Positions 50,464 to 62,498 of a stretch of 64,000 bases of DNA are shown here, in pieces (position 1 is the first letter of the stretch; each line of letters opens with the position of its first letter). This DNA is from Bdellovibrio sp. KM01. Its GTDB lineage: Bacteria > Bdellovibrionota > Bdellovibrionia > Bdellovibrionales > Bdellovibrionaceae. The DNA is taken from contig NZ_CP058348.1 of assembly GCF_013752535.1 (NCBI RefSeq), forward strand, positions 3,100,001 to 3,164,000, given 5' to 3'. The position numbers and the translations under genes were made by a program. The notes under the pieces were generated by a model. It ran no database searches and was not told the origin of the DNA. It saw only the letters and a list, made by a program, of their open reading frames with translations.

Positions 50464-53400
50464 TATTGACCCATCCAATTCACCAGACGAAGTTCAGAGC
50501 CAACTTCACCACCGTTATAGTAGTTCACTGGATCTACTTTGCTCATATAATCCAAAGCCGCGCGGTAGGCGTCGTTGTAGGCTTCAAGTTCCCACGCACG
50601 ATCCACGCAGGCTTTATAACTGTCTTTGGCTTTGCCGTTAAACGGAGCCGCAAACTGTTCAACACCCGCTTTGTACTGTTTTGTCTCTTCTGCATTCAGA
50701 CCTGCTGGAAGTGGAGCATTGATGATCGTTTGAGCCATATTCGAATTCGCATCGCCCAACAACGCCAGAGAACTTACTACTTCTTCAGCACTGTCGTACT
50801 TGATCACGTCAACCAATTCACCAGAAAGCTTTGTCAACAAGCCGATCTTTTTATCAGCCGCCGCTTTTTGTCTTGCCGGATTGTTCGGGAACGTAACTGC
50901 GCGCATTTCTTTGAAAGTCATCAAAGCATCCGCAAATTTTAGCTTAGCAGCGTAAGAAGCACCTGGGCCCTTTTTGTTTGGCGCAAATCTTCTTTGAATC
51001 GCCAATGTTTTGCCAGCCCATTCTTTGGAGCGTGTGATCGCGCCCACTTCTTTGGACAATTCATAAACCCAGTAAGCACTTTCCACGACTTTTTCCTGAT
51101 CACGACCACCCGTTTCTACATATTCCATGTAGTTACGGATTGCCGCACCCTTTTGATCTGCCTTACGGTGGATCGTCGCGATGCTATACAGAACTTCCAC
51201 GTTCTCGCTGCGTTTCTTGTTCATTTTTGTAAATTCAGTGTAAGCACGAATCGCTTCATCCCCACGTCCTAAAGCTTCATAAAGAACTGCGGCATTAAAC
51301 ATCAAGTTCGGAGAAAGAGGATCTTTGGGAGCTTCCTGTGCAAGTTGCTTGTACAGTCTTGCTGCTTCCTCAAACTGCGCGGAATCTTGATACTGTTTTG
51401 CCAAGAAGCGACGAACCTTAGGTCTCAACTTTTCAGCTTCTGGATCTTTCGATGCCAATACACCTTTATAAGCCGCGATGGCCAAACCATTTTGTCCGGC
51501 GCGCTCATAGTTGATACCCGCGTTGTACATCGCTGTCGTCGCCAAGTTGGAAGTCGGATTTGCCTTCGCGAAAGCCTCGTAAGCTTGAGCGGATTCGGCA
51601 AAACGCTTTTGACCTTCCAGATCCTGACCTTTTTTGAACGAAGCCTTTTCCATGATACCGCGGATGTCCTTACCCACCGGAGAAGCTGCGATTGAAGGTA
51701 CGGATAACATTTCTGCTCCGACTTTCTCCAGACCCGCATAGTCTTTCTTCAAGTTGTAAATATCCAGGATCAAGTTCGCTGAGTACTCAGAGTACTTGGA
51801 TTTAGGATTGTTCTTAACGATATCGCGGAACACTTTAACTGCTTCATCGAAATGATTCGATTGGTAATACAAGCGACCGATACGGAATTTAATTTCCGGA
51901 GTCTTTTCAGATTGCGGGAATTTGCTGACGTACCAAGTGCCTGCTTTGATAAAGCGATCCACTTTTGGATCCAATGGGATCGGATCCAAAGAGTTTCCGA
52001 CACGTTTTTGCATCTCTGCGTCTGTCGGAATCGTTTTCTCAACTGCCAAGATCAAGTTCTGTGCTGCTTTTGGATAAAACTTGCTTGTCGGAGCTTTCTC
52101 AGCAACCCATTGGTATTGCACGAACGCTTCATCGTAGCGTTGCATATCGTATAGCAACTCCCCGTAGTAGAAGTGCATATCGCCAATAACCGGAGAATCA
52201 CCGAACTCAGCCAAATAAAGTTTATAACCTTCGTTGGCTTGGGTTTGAGAGAACTGCGCACGAGAGTTTTGAGCCGTCTGATGCTGTTGCAAGATATAGT
52301 TACGCAAAGTTGTTTCGCGCAATTTATATGAACTGTCCATCAGCTCTTTGTTTTTATTATTAGCCGCAAACCAGTCGCTGCCTTTACCGTAGTCTTTCAC
52401 CCAGCCATAAAGTTCGTCTTTAAAGCGAGATGTGTTCTTCGCATAAAAGAAGTTCTGTACGATTTGGTACTGGAACTCGAACGATTTAGGCGATGTCGGG
52501 TTACGTGCGATCAGGAGTTTAAAGATCTCACGAGATGCATCCTTATTACCACGAGCTTGATACTGATAAGCCAGCTTTTCAAGATACTGATCGCTGCCTT
52601 GGCCAATCAAACCATCGAAATAGTTTGCAGCGTTAGCAGGGTCACCACCCTCAGCATAAAACACAACCAAGTCACGCATTGCTTCGCCTTCTAGACGAGT
52701 GCGGTTAACCGCTTTACCGGCAACTTGTTCGGCTTCTTCCTGACGGCTGCTTTTAATGATGTATTCAAGATAGGCAAGGCCTTGTTGGACTTTGCCCAAA
52801 CGGAACAAACACCAACCGCCTTTGTACATGGCGAATGTATGCAAACGGTGTTTCTTTTGCTTAATTAAGAATGTGTATTCTCTGTAAGCATCAGCCCATT
52901 TTTCATTTTCAAAGTAATATTCGCCCAAAGCGAAATGCGCTTCACCCACATACGTGGAATTTGGATAGCGTTTCGTTAGGTCTTCATAGAACTGGGCACC
53001 TTTTTTAACGTCGCCCAACTCAAAATAGTTATACCCTAGGAAGAACAATGCCTGAGGCATTTTTTGATCTTTAGGGAAGTCACGTTGGAACCATTCATAT
53101 AATTGTACGGCTTTACGATTGTAATCGCGGGCTTCTTCCAACTCCAAAACCGGCTTACGGTTGGTTTTCTTTTCCTGGAAGGCGCGAAGTTTCGCATCGT
53201 ACTCATCCTGTTTGCGGGAGTCTACGATGCTGGATTTTTCAACGTACAGCTCTGCCAAACGCAGCCACAATTCACCGCGGTTAGGGCTGGTTTTGAATCG
53301 TTGAGTCAGTTTGTAAAGCTCTTGAATCTGTTGGTCCAAAAGTTTTTCATACTGAGCTTTTTGATCACCACTTTTCGCGCGAGACTGCATGATTTCGGAC

Positions 53401-53687
53401 GAACGTGGCGGCTTTACAGCCGAAAGATTAACTTGATTGCCCTGGGTTGCGAATCCCATGTTGGCAGTCGGAAGTGCCGTGGAATCTTTTTTAACCTTGG
53501 CATTTTCACGGTCAGCTTGAGCTAACAACTCACCGACAGTTCTTGCACGAGAAGGCGCAGCCGCCGGAGCCGCCGCAGGTTTCGCTTTTCCCTTTTTAGG
53601 AGGAGCTGCATACACTGGCGCGACAGAACCTGTAACCAGTGTCGTGACTAAACTTGTAACAAGAAGCTTGTGCCTATTAAATTTCAT
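50463..53687 (-). CDS. Large periplasmic TPR protein of the gliding cluster (GltD/AgmU-like)
   Basis: The start ATG at 53685-53687 has tagga upstream and opens a signal peptide (ending SVAPVYA); the frame from 53702 adds five residues and is less likely. The product of 1074 aa has an Ala/Pro/Lys-rich linker, then a long array of TPR repeats: PQALFFLGYNYFELGDVKKG, GEAHFALGEYYFENEKWADA, GDMHFYYGELLYDMQRYDEA and others through ~880, and a C-terminal helical part ending YYNGGEVGSELRLVNWMG. Length and layout fit AgmU/GltD. It likely forms a periplasmic scaffold joining barrel and motor parts. Confidence 0.78.
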   Translation of the reverse strand: MKFNRHKLLVTSLVTTLVTGSVAPVYAAPPKKGKAKPAAAPAAAPSRARTVGELLAQADRENAKVKKDSTALPTANMGFATQGNQVNLSAVKPPRSSEIMQSRAKSGDQKAQYEKLLDQQIQELYKLTQRFKTSPNRGELWLRLAELYVEKSSIVDSRKQDEYDAKLRAFQEKKTNRKPVLELEEARDYNRKAVQLYEWFQRDFPKDQKMPQALFFLGYNYFELGDVKKGAQFYEDLTKRYPNSTYVGEAHFALGEYYFENEKWADAYREYTFLIKQKKHRLHTFAMYKGGWCLFRLGKVQQGLAYLEYIIKSSRQEEAEQVAGKAVNRTRLEGEAMRDLVVFYAEGGDPANAANYFDGLIGQGSDQYLEKLAYQYQARGNKDASREIFKLLIARNPTSPKSFEFQYQIVQNFFYAKNTSRFKDELYGWVKDYGKGSDWFAANNKNKELMDSSYKLRETTLRNYILQQHQTAQNSRAQFSQTQANEGYKLYLAEFGDSPVIGDMHFYYGELLYDMQRYDEAFVQYQWVAEKAPTSKFYPKAAQNLILAVEKTIPTDAEMQKRVGNSLDPIPLDPKVDRFIKAGTWYVSKFPQSEKTPEIKFRIGRLYYQSNHFDEAVKVFRDIVKNNPKSKYSEYSANLILDIYNLKKDYAGLEKVGAEMLSVPSIAASPVGKDIRGIMEKASFKKGQDLEGQKRFAESAQAYEAFAKANPTSNLATTAMYNAGINYERAGQNGLAIAAYKGVLASKDPEAEKLRPKVRRFLAKQYQDSAQFEEAARLYKQLAQEAPKDPLSPNLMFNAAVLYEALGRGDEAIRAYTEFTKMNKKRSENVEVLYSIATIHRKADQKGAAIRNYMEYVETGGRDQEKVVESAYWVYELSKEVGAITRSKEWAGKTLAIQRRFAPNKKGPGASYAAKLKFADALMTFKEMRAVTFPNNPARQKAAADKKIGLLTKLSGELVDVIKYDSAEEVVSSLALLGDANSNMAQTIINAPLPAGLNAEETKQYKAGVEQFAAPFNGKAKDSYKACVDRAWELEAYNDAYRAALDYMSKVDPVNYYNGGEVGSELRLVNWMGQ

Positions 53688-53692
53688 AGTTC

Positions 53693-55273
53693 CTACTCGC
53701 AACTTTGTTTGCCCAGATAGTGATAGTTACCGATTTCATCCAACCAGAACTCACCTTGGAACGGATAGTATTGGAAGCCATTTTCGATATAGAACTTACG
53801 GTTCACGTTATCGTCAATTTGCTCGCCAAGATCTTTACCAGCGATTTTCTTTTTAACAGTTTCTTTTCTTCCGTTGATCATTTCGTAACGGATGAAACCC
53901 GCTTGTTCGTATAGATCATGAAGCTCTGTGCGCATGTTCAACAAATGCACTTTCATCATGTCGCCGATTGCCAGCTTGGTATTTTTCGAACGATTTGCCA
54001 GGATCTTTAAAGAGTACTGACCCAAAGCAGATGCACGGAATGTCGGACTGCCTTCCACGCGAGATTTTTCCTGGTTCAAACGAGCCAGATAGTTCATCGC
54101 ACGTTTCACGTCACCCTGATCCATGATATTACGAAGAACAATGTACGGAAGGTGAAGATTCGCAGACTTATCAGTCGTCTTGATGATTTTAGCTTTCTCA
54201 AGCTCCTGATAGTAGTACGTGTTGTCGTTCGTGCTCTTGATGAAGTTACCAATTTTCGCACGCACCGGACCATAAGTCGTCTCGAACAAGTTCAAGACCT
54301 TTTCCATCTCGTCGTACTTACAGATATAGAGGTATACGATCGAGCGCAAAAGTAAACTCTCCGGCATATAAAAGTCTTCATAATATGCCGAGTGGAGAGT
54401 TTGGAAGTTACTCATAGCTGAACGGAAACGAGCCGCACGAAGCATTGCCCATGACTGTTCAAAGATTGCATCATGCCATGCCAAAGTATCACGAGGGACC
54501 TGAGAATATGCTTCGATAGCTGCATCCCAGTCTTTCTTTTGATAGTAAGCACGGGCCAAAGCCAATTGCGCTTGAACTTTATTCGTATCAGTCACCGGAG
54601 CTGCCGCACGCGCATCAATCATGTTTTGGAAAACAGTGATGGCCGCCGGCACTTCATTGGATTCAAGTTCTGACAAACCACGATTGTACAACGCCTGGAA
54701 GTAGTAAGAGCTGTTCGCACCCACACGACTGAACATATCGATCGCTTTTGGATACTCTCTATTACGACGTTGGATTTCACCTAGGCGGTAGTAAACCATG
54801 TCTTTCTGACTTGCCGGGATAGAATTCAAGTCCACGCGAGAGATCGCGTAGTTCATAATCGTATCATCGCCCAATCCATCGGCCACGATCGCCAGTTTTT
54901 CGATTGCTGGTTTAGAGTAGCGTGGATTACCGGAACGAATGACATCCACGAATTGGAAAGCTGCAGTTTGATAAAGTTTCAACTGCATCAACATTGTACC
55001 CAGGATGTATTTAATCTGCGGACGTTCCGCTGCCAACTCCGGCTTTCTTGCCAAAGTGAACAGATTGTTGGCTGCTGCTGCATACTGACCGTTTTGAGCC
55101 ATTTGCAAAGCTTTAGACAATTGCTGTTTAGCATTCGGTGGCGCCACCGCTCTACGCTGTTGCGTTGGAGCTTGAGCCGCACGTTTTGCAGGAGCAGCTT
55201 TTTTCGTCTGCGCCTCTGATACGGCTGGCGTAACCATACTTGTTGCGATCAAGAGTAATAGTAGTTTTCTCAT
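53693..55273 (-). CDS. Periplasmic TPR protein of the gliding cluster (GltC-like)
   Basis: The 526-aa exported protein (signal peptide to ~residue 21, then a basic Ala/Lys/Gln stretch) carries TPR-type helical repeats: ALQMAQNGQYAAAANNLFTL, MVYYRLGEIQRRNREYPKAI, YFQALYNRGLSELESNEVPA, VQAQLALARAYYQKKDWDAA. The C-terminal segment ends in aromatic-rich YYPFQGEFWLDEIGNYHYLG, seen as a characteristic tail of GltC-type proteins (family recall). It overlaps the barrel gene upstream by four bases. Confidence 0.7.
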   Translation of the reverse strand: MRKLLLLLIATSMVTPAVSEAQTKKAAPAKRAAQAPTQQRRAVAPPNAKQQLSKALQMAQNGQYAAAANNLFTLARKPELAAERPQIKYILGTMLMQLKLYQTAAFQFVDVIRSGNPRYSKPAIEKLAIVADGLGDDTIMNYAISRVDLNSIPASQKDMVYYRLGEIQRRNREYPKAIDMFSRVGANSSYYFQALYNRGLSELESNEVPAAITVFQNMIDARAAAPVTDTNKVQAQLALARAYYQKKDWDAAIEAYSQVPRDTLAWHDAIFEQSWAMLRAARFRSAMSNFQTLHSAYYEDFYMPESLLLRSIVYLYICKYDEMEKVLNLFETTYGPVRAKIGNFIKSTNDNTYYYQELEKAKIIKTTDKSANLHLPYIVLRNIMDQGDVKRAMNYLARLNQEKSRVEGSPTFRASALGQYSLKILANRSKNTKLAIGDMMKVHLLNMRTELHDLYEQAGFIRYEMINGRKETVKKKIAGKDLGEQIDDNVNRKFYIENGFQYYPFQGEFWLDEIGNYHYLGKQSCE

Positions 55274-56109
55274 CGGTATGTTGCCTCCGGAAAGAACCAG
55301 CTCACGCCTACAGTTAAGAACAAGTTGTTAAAGCTGTTATTAGACTTGTGGGATCCAATAACATTGCCACTTCCATCTTTTTCTTTGATGGTTACGTTGG
55401 CATTATAGAAATTCCAGCTGAAGTCCCAACGGAATGCCACGGACTTCGTCAAAGAAAAGATTTGTCCAGCAGCCACGTGGATCGTTCCAGAACTTTCACC
55501 TGTGGATGTTTCAGTCATCCCGTAACCACCCGAGAAATACAGGTCGAAAGGAATGATACGATTATTGAACCAAGTCATTTTACCGTAAATAGGCGACCAC
55601 ATAAGATCGGCACCGATATAAGATTTCGGATATGCCAAGCTTTCAGTCGAAACACCATTGTTGGATTCTAGTTCACGAGTCGATTCACGTTGTGCTGTCG
55701 TCAAACCAAAATAGTTCAACTCGACACCCCAAGATTCAGTCAGGAAGTAGCCAGCCTTAAGAACTCCACCCATTGTATTAAAGAATGGGTCATTCGTTAC
55801 GATGGTACCGCCACCAAACAATTCGAAACGGCCTGTTTTAGGCATGAATCTTTTTTGAATGATCGAGATCTCTTGAAATGGCGCAAGATTCGCAAGGCCT
55901 TTAAAGTCAGTGACATTCTTTTCATCATCACCAGCATAGTTTTTTGCTGCTGCTGAATTTTCGATTGTCTGCCTTTTGGGAGCCGAGCGGTTTACTTCTG
56001 TTTCAATGCTGTCAACATCATCACCGCTACCCATATCCTGAGCTTTTGACAAACCCGGAGTCAGCATTGCGGAGATCAGTAAGAATGCGAAAAGTTTTTT
56101 GTTCAACAT
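55270..56109 (-). CDS. Outer-membrane beta-barrel protein of the gliding cluster (GltA/GltB-like)
   Basis: The 279-aa product has a signal peptide (ending GLSKAQ) and a ~70-residue leading region with many charged residues. The barrel follows, with alternating aromatic strands (FELFGGGTIVTNDPFFNTMG, AGYFLTESWGVELNYFGL, FPYLYFSGG-like segment, SVAFRWDFSWNFYNANVTIK) and a terminal NLFLTVGVSWFFPEA. The fold matches the myxobacterial outer-membrane barrels of gliding loci. Good ribosome binding site (gcgaggttg). Confidence 0.75.
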   Translation of the reverse strand: MLNKKLFAFLLISAMLTPGLSKAQDMGSGDDVDSIETEVNRSAPKRQTIENSAAAKNYAGDDEKNVTDFKGLANLAPFQEISIIQKRFMPKTGRFELFGGGTIVTNDPFFNTMGGVLKAGYFLTESWGVELNYFGLTTAQRESTRELESNNGVSTESLAYPKSYIGADLMWSPIYGKMTWFNNRIIPFDLYFSGGYGMTETSTGESSGTIHVAAGQIFSLTKSVAFRWDFSWNFYNANVTIKEKDGSGNVIGSHKSNNSFNNLFLTVGVSWFFPEATYR

Positions 56110-56122
56110 CTTTCAACCTCGC

Positions 56123-56848
56123 TTAAAACAAGTAAGACAAACCAACATCGAGGTTTGTAGTGTAAGTGAGTCTGTCTTCAAATGAATCTTTTGAAGGTTT
56201 TGTAGGAACGCTTGGCTTCAAAGCCGGATTGAATGGAATCGGCGCTTGATTCATATAAAGTCTCAAATCGAATCTCAATGCCCACTGAGAAGTGAAATAG
56301 AATTTTTGTCCCAGGCCAAGTGCCAACGCCGGATAAGCTTTGTTTTCAAACTTAACCATTCCCAACGCCGCCGTTCCGAACAATTGGGTATTGATCACAG
56401 TGGCTTTGGTTAAACTCATCTTTCCATAGAATACTTTTAGATTGTAATCCGCCATCAAAGTCATTTCCGGCTTTGGTGCGTAGTTATAGTCCAAACCGTA
56501 TTCCGTGTATAACTGCTTGGCATATGTGGATAAGCCCGATGAGTTTTTCGCGAACAAGAAACCTATGGCGTGGTCTTCATTCCAGTTGTAATACGCGGAC
56601 AATCCGAATTTACTGACGTCGTAAATCGGTTCTGTCAGCGCCATACCATAGAACAAGTTCGCATCGATGCGACCCGCGGTAACAACACGACGGTTTTTAA
56701 CGCTCACCGATTTATCAAAGATCGGGAGTACAGATTCTTTTGCCAGTTCTTCTACTGGCAACTCGACCAACTCAGCTGCGAAAGCTGTTTTATGCAGAAG
56801 CAAAGCTGCACCAATGATGATCAAGGCTTTCAAACCATTCTTTAGCAT
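56123..56848 (-). CDS. Second outer-membrane beta-barrel protein of the gliding cluster
   Basis: The 241-aa product has a signal peptide (MLKNGLKALIIIGAALLLHKTAFA) and beta strands with aromatic ends (GRIDANLFYGMALTEPIYDV, SKFGLSAYYNWNEDHAIGFL, LGLGQKFYFTSQWALRFDLR, NLDVGLSYLF at the C-terminus). It is the first gene of the gliding block in transcription order, four bases after kdsC. The pair of barrels resembles GltA and GltB or CglE. Confidence 0.72.
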   Translation of the reverse strand: MLKNGLKALIIIGAALLLHKTAFAAELVELPVEELAKESVLPIFDKSVSVKNRRVVTAGRIDANLFYGMALTEPIYDVSKFGLSAYYNWNEDHAIGFLFAKNSSGLSTYAKQLYTEYGLDYNYAPKPEMTLMADYNLKVFYGKMSLTKATVINTQLFGTAALGMVKFENKAYPALALGLGQKFYFTSQWALRFDLRLYMNQAPIPFNPALKPSVPTKPSKDSFEDRLTYTTNLDVGLSYLF

Positions 56849-56851
56849 GAA

Positions 56852-57355
56852 TTACCTACCTGAGGAAAAGGCCCCATATTTATAAATGTAATCACAAACT
56901 TCACGTACTGCTCCGCAACCACCGGGCCGCTTCGTCACGTAATCTGCAATCTCAATCACTTCATCAACTGCTTCAGGAACTGTGGCTCCGAAGGACACTG
57001 CTTGCAAAAGTGGGATATCGAAAATGTCGTCCCCCACATACGCCATCTCATTTGGTGAGATGCCGGATTCTTTTTGCAGCTGTAAGAAAGAAGGCTCTTT
57101 GTCGAGAGCACCTTCGTAGAAATAATGAATACCCAGGGACTTTGCGCGAGCTCGCACATCCTCTGCCTTTGTGCCAGTGATGACGGCGATCTTATAACCC
57201 GCTTCTGTCAAACGTTTGATGCCAACGCCATCGCGGATGGAATAAAAACGGCGCCACTCGCCGTTTTCAAACCAGATCCTTGTGTCGGTCATGACACCGT
57301 CGACATCGAGCACCAACATCTTGATATTTTTAAGTTTTGATATTTCTACTGCCAC
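56852..57355 (-). CDS. kdsC: KdsC-like 3-deoxy-D-manno-octulosonate 8-phosphate phosphatase
   Basis: The HAD phosphatase removes phosphate from Kdo-8-P. Motif I LVLDVDGVMTD, motif II ITGTK, FYEGALDKEPSF, motif III KES-region and VGDDIFDIPLLQAV are clear, and the last residues KRPGGCGAVREVCDYI are the KdsC tail. The start is uncertain: TTG 57409 extends beyond the family, GTG at 57353-57355 gives 167 aa with the usual short lead, and ATG 57319 would begin right at motif I. It precedes the gliding block by four bases. Confidence 0.85.
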   Translation of the reverse strand: MAVEISKLKNIKMLVLDVDGVMTDTRIWFENGEWRRFYSIRDGVGIKRLTEAGYKIAVITGTKAEDVRARAKSLGIHYFYEGALDKEPSFLQLQKESGISPNEMAYVGDDIFDIPLLQAVSFGATVPEAVDEVIEIADYVTKRPGGCGAVREVCDYIYKYGAFSSGR

Positions 57356-57559
57356 GAAATCATTGTGGGAAATTATTACAAGAGGAGCAAGTGTCGCACC
57401 CCGATACAAGACCTTTGTCCCACTGGATGAAGGTCTGGAATGATCTCTTTACCGACAGAATTTTGTTAAAGGTAACAACAAACCTGCGCTAAAGTATGTT
57501 CCCTTTGCGCGAACTGGACCAATGCAAATGTGAATGTTAATGGACAGTGATGAGCAGAT

Positions 57560-58213
57560 TTACTGCAAAGAATATTCGATGGGAATTTCAAGTTTTGCTG
57601 AAGTCTGAGCAAATTCACTCGGCAATGGTTTGTACTTTCCAATGCCAGCAATCAAACTTTTCGCAGCCTCATTCAAACGATCGAAAGCCGTGCCCTGCTT
57701 GATTTCTACAGCAGTGATAGTGCCATCATTTTGAACCGTAAACTCAACCAATACTCGGCCGCTTTCACGCAGGCGTTTCGAAGTAACCGGATAAACTTTG
57801 CGCCCTTCAATAAGAACTCGCAGTTCATACAAATAGCGCTCTTTAACCGAAGCCAGACGATTTCCATTGGCTTCACCCAGTGGGCCTGAAGTCAGATTTC
57901 CATCTGCATGACCCAAAGTTTTCGCTCCGCCAGTTTCAGCAGCTTGTTGCGGTTGCACTTCGACCTTTTTCTTCTTTTGAGTGACAGCGATATCGCCAGC
58001 ATCGTGCAAAACCGGAGCGGCTATTCTTGGAACTGACTGAACAGGCGAAGAAAAAGAATCGAACTCCACAACAACGGCGCCACCCTTTTTATAAGATCCA
58101 AATGGCGCTAAAATTTGAGGCTTCATTGCAACGATAGACATCCCCGCAAACACCGCTAGGTGCAGGAAAAGAGAGATAGCAAATGGGGGTAATTCTCTAA
58201 TTTTTAAGTTCAA
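57560..58213 (-). CDS. TonB-family energy-transducing protein
   Basis: The 217-aa protein starts with TTG (58211-58213), supported by aagagg upstream. A membrane segment near residues 9-30 (PPFAISLFLHLAVFAGMSIV), a periplasmic linker with KKKKVEVQPQQA and a C-terminal TonB domain (~130-217; RYLYELRVLIEGRKVYPVTS, RESGRVLVEFTVQNDGTITA) are visible. It would couple an inner-membrane motor to an outer-membrane receptor; no ExbBD pair adjoins it, but the MotA/ExbD trio lies 10 kb away. It sits between kdsD and kdsC, which are usually adjacent. Confidence 0.8.
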   Translation of the reverse strand: MNLKIRELPPFAISLFLHLAVFAGMSIVAMKPQILAPFGSYKKGGAVVVEFDSFSSPVQSVPRIAAPVLHDAGDIAVTQKKKKVEVQPQQAAETGGAKTLGHADGNLTSGPLGEANGNRLASVKERYLYELRVLIEGRKVYPVTSKRLRESGRVLVEFTVQNDGTITAVEIKQGTAFDRLNEAAKSLIAGIGKYKPLPSEFAQTSAKLEIPIEYSLQ

Positions 58214-58309
58214 GAAAAGCCTCTTAAGATAACTATAGCAGAGGTGTATTGGACGCCTCTTAAAAAGTCACCTCACATGGACCTAAATGAAAACCAAAGG
58301 AAAAATGGG

Positions 58310-58336
58310 AGCGGGGCTTCGGCCTGAAACCCCGTT
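58310..58336 (-). terminator. Terminator after kdsD
   Basis: CGGGGTTTCA, GGCC and a GAAGCCCCG arm form a GC-rich stem on the minus strand directly after the kdsD stop, with a modest T-rich tail (ATTTTTCC). Confidence 0.6.
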
Positions 58337-58339
58337 TAA

Positions 58340-59320
58340 TTAGCGTACACGCGCTTTCAACAAATCCTGTACGTGGATGATACCGACCGGCTTCAATGGC
58401 TGAGGGGATTCTTTATCCATTACAAACAACATATTGATCTGGAATTGCTCCATCACAAACAAGGCTTTTTCAGCGAGTTCATTCTTATCAATCGTACGAG
58501 GATTCGTGGTCATCAAATCTTTTGCCTGCCCCGTGAAAGGATCATTCGATTTATCCAGACGACGACGAATCTGCCCATCCGTAATAACTCCGACCAAATC
58601 ACCTTTATCATCGACAATGCCAGCGGCACCGCGCACGTCTTTGTGAGTCATGATAGCAAAGACTTCTTTCAGCGGAGCATTCAGTCCCACTGTCGGCAAA
58701 GCCTCCCCAGCATGCATTACATCTTTCACCCGAGTCAAAAGACGATACCCCAGGCTGCCGCCCGGATGGAATTCGGCAAAGTCAGCAGAGCTGAATCCTT
58801 TTTCCGCCATCACACACATCGCAACCGCATCACCCATCGCTAATGTCGCCGTACTGCTGGCTGTTGGAGCCAACCCCAATGGGCAGGCTTCTTCAGAAAC
58901 CGCAACATCCAAAGTGAACTTGGCAGCTTTAGACAATGAAGAGGACGGTTTACCCGTCAAGGCGATCAAAGGAATACCTTTGCGGGCAACGAAACTCAAT
59001 ACACCTGAAAACTCTGGGGACTCGCCACCGTAGGACAACGCCATAATCACGTCGTCATTTGTGACCATGCCCAGATCTCCGTGATTACCTTCAGCAGGAT
59101 GTAAAAACACAGCCGGCGTTCCCGTTGAGGAAAACGTACTCGCCAATTTGCGGGCGATTTGACCGGATTTACCCATACCCGTCACGACCAGTTTGCCTTT
59201 ACAGCCCACAATCAATTTTACGACTTGTTCGAAATCAGCACCGATACGCGGTTTAAGAGCCAATACGGCTTGCGCCTCGACTTCTAAAACCTTCAATGCT
59301 TGCTCAGTCAATTTTGACAT
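58340..59320 (-). CDS. kdsD: Arabinose-5-phosphate isomerase KdsD (SIS plus two CBS domains)
   Basis: The 326-aa enzyme makes D-arabinose 5-phosphate for Kdo. The SIS domain spans ~30-190 (VVTGMGKSGQIARKLASTFS, FLHPAEGNHGDLGMV, ALSYGGESPEF). Two CBS repeats follow (VKDVMHAGEALPTVGLNAPL, DVRGAAGIVDDKGDLVGVIT; then LMTTNPRTIDKNELAE). GGSLGYRLLTRV closes the SIS domain. Length is typical. It lies eight bases after pyrG. Confidence 0.95.
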   Translation of the reverse strand: MSKLTEQALKVLEVEAQAVLALKPRIGADFEQVVKLIVGCKGKLVVTGMGKSGQIARKLASTFSSTGTPAVFLHPAEGNHGDLGMVTNDDVIMALSYGGESPEFSGVLSFVARKGIPLIALTGKPSSSLSKAAKFTLDVAVSEEACPLGLAPTASSTATLAMGDAVAMCVMAEKGFSSADFAEFHPGGSLGYRLLTRVKDVMHAGEALPTVGLNAPLKEVFAIMTHKDVRGAAGIVDDKGDLVGVITDGQIRRRLDKSNDPFTGQAKDLMTTNPRTIDKNELAEKALFVMEQFQINMLFVMDKESPQPLKPVGIIHVQDLLKARVR

Positions 59321-59328
59321 ATTTGGTC

Positions 59329-61762
<2,434 letters not shown>

Positions 61763-61766
<4 letters not shown>

Positions 61767-62335
61767 GCTTTAATCCAATTGGCGTAAATATAGTCTTCCA
61801 CTTCTTCTTGACCGGTTTTCTTGATAGCCGACGTTGCAAAGACGGCGCTCAAACCTGTTTCTTTTTTAATTTTATTAACTGCTTGAAGCATTTGTGAGCG
61901 AGACATTTTATCTGCCTTCGTCAACACCACCGCCAAGGGGAAGCCCTGAGTTTCAGAGAAACGACGAAGAAGTTCTTCATCCTCGCTCCAGGAACGACGG
62001 ATATCCATGACCAGAATCAAACCCGCCAGGGATTCGCGTGAGTTCAAATAGACTTCGATCATTTTATGCCAGTCGCGAATCTCATCTCCCGAACGAGCCG
62101 CAAATCCATAACCCGGCATATCGACAAGAACGAAAGAATCCATATCAAAGAAATTCAACAGGCGAGTTTTACCTGGCGTCGAACTGACCTTGGCGATTTT
62201 ATTTGTCGCTAAACCATTAATAAATGAACTTTTGCCAGCATTGGATCTACCTGCGATCGCCACTTCAGCTTTTTTGTGGACGGGGTAGTCTTTCTCTAGA
62301 ACGGCGCTTTTAATGAATCTGATCTGTTTTGGCAT
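61763..62335 (-). CDS. engB: Ribosome-biogenesis/division GTP-binding protein EngB (YsxC)
   Basis: The 190-aa GTPase has G1 IAGRSNAGKSSFI, G2 region SSTPGKTRLLNFF, G3 DMPGYGFA and G4 VLTKADKM. The start ATG at 62333-62335 is preferred to a TTG five codons upstream. By family it acts in 50S assembly. It leads the kdsB-pyrG-kdsD unit; 160 bases separate it from the divergent FHA regulator. Confidence 0.94.
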
Positions 62336-62498
62336 AACGTAGGCTACCAATAAATAAGCCGATGCTCAATTCTCAATTCTTGGAAAGCTATCTTAGGCCC
62401 AATACATCATGGCCCCAAAACAGCCCCGGCGATCACTTATATTCGAATTGAGCCCTGGCGAGGCCCTTGCTCTAGAAATCCTCGCGAAGGAGAAAATC

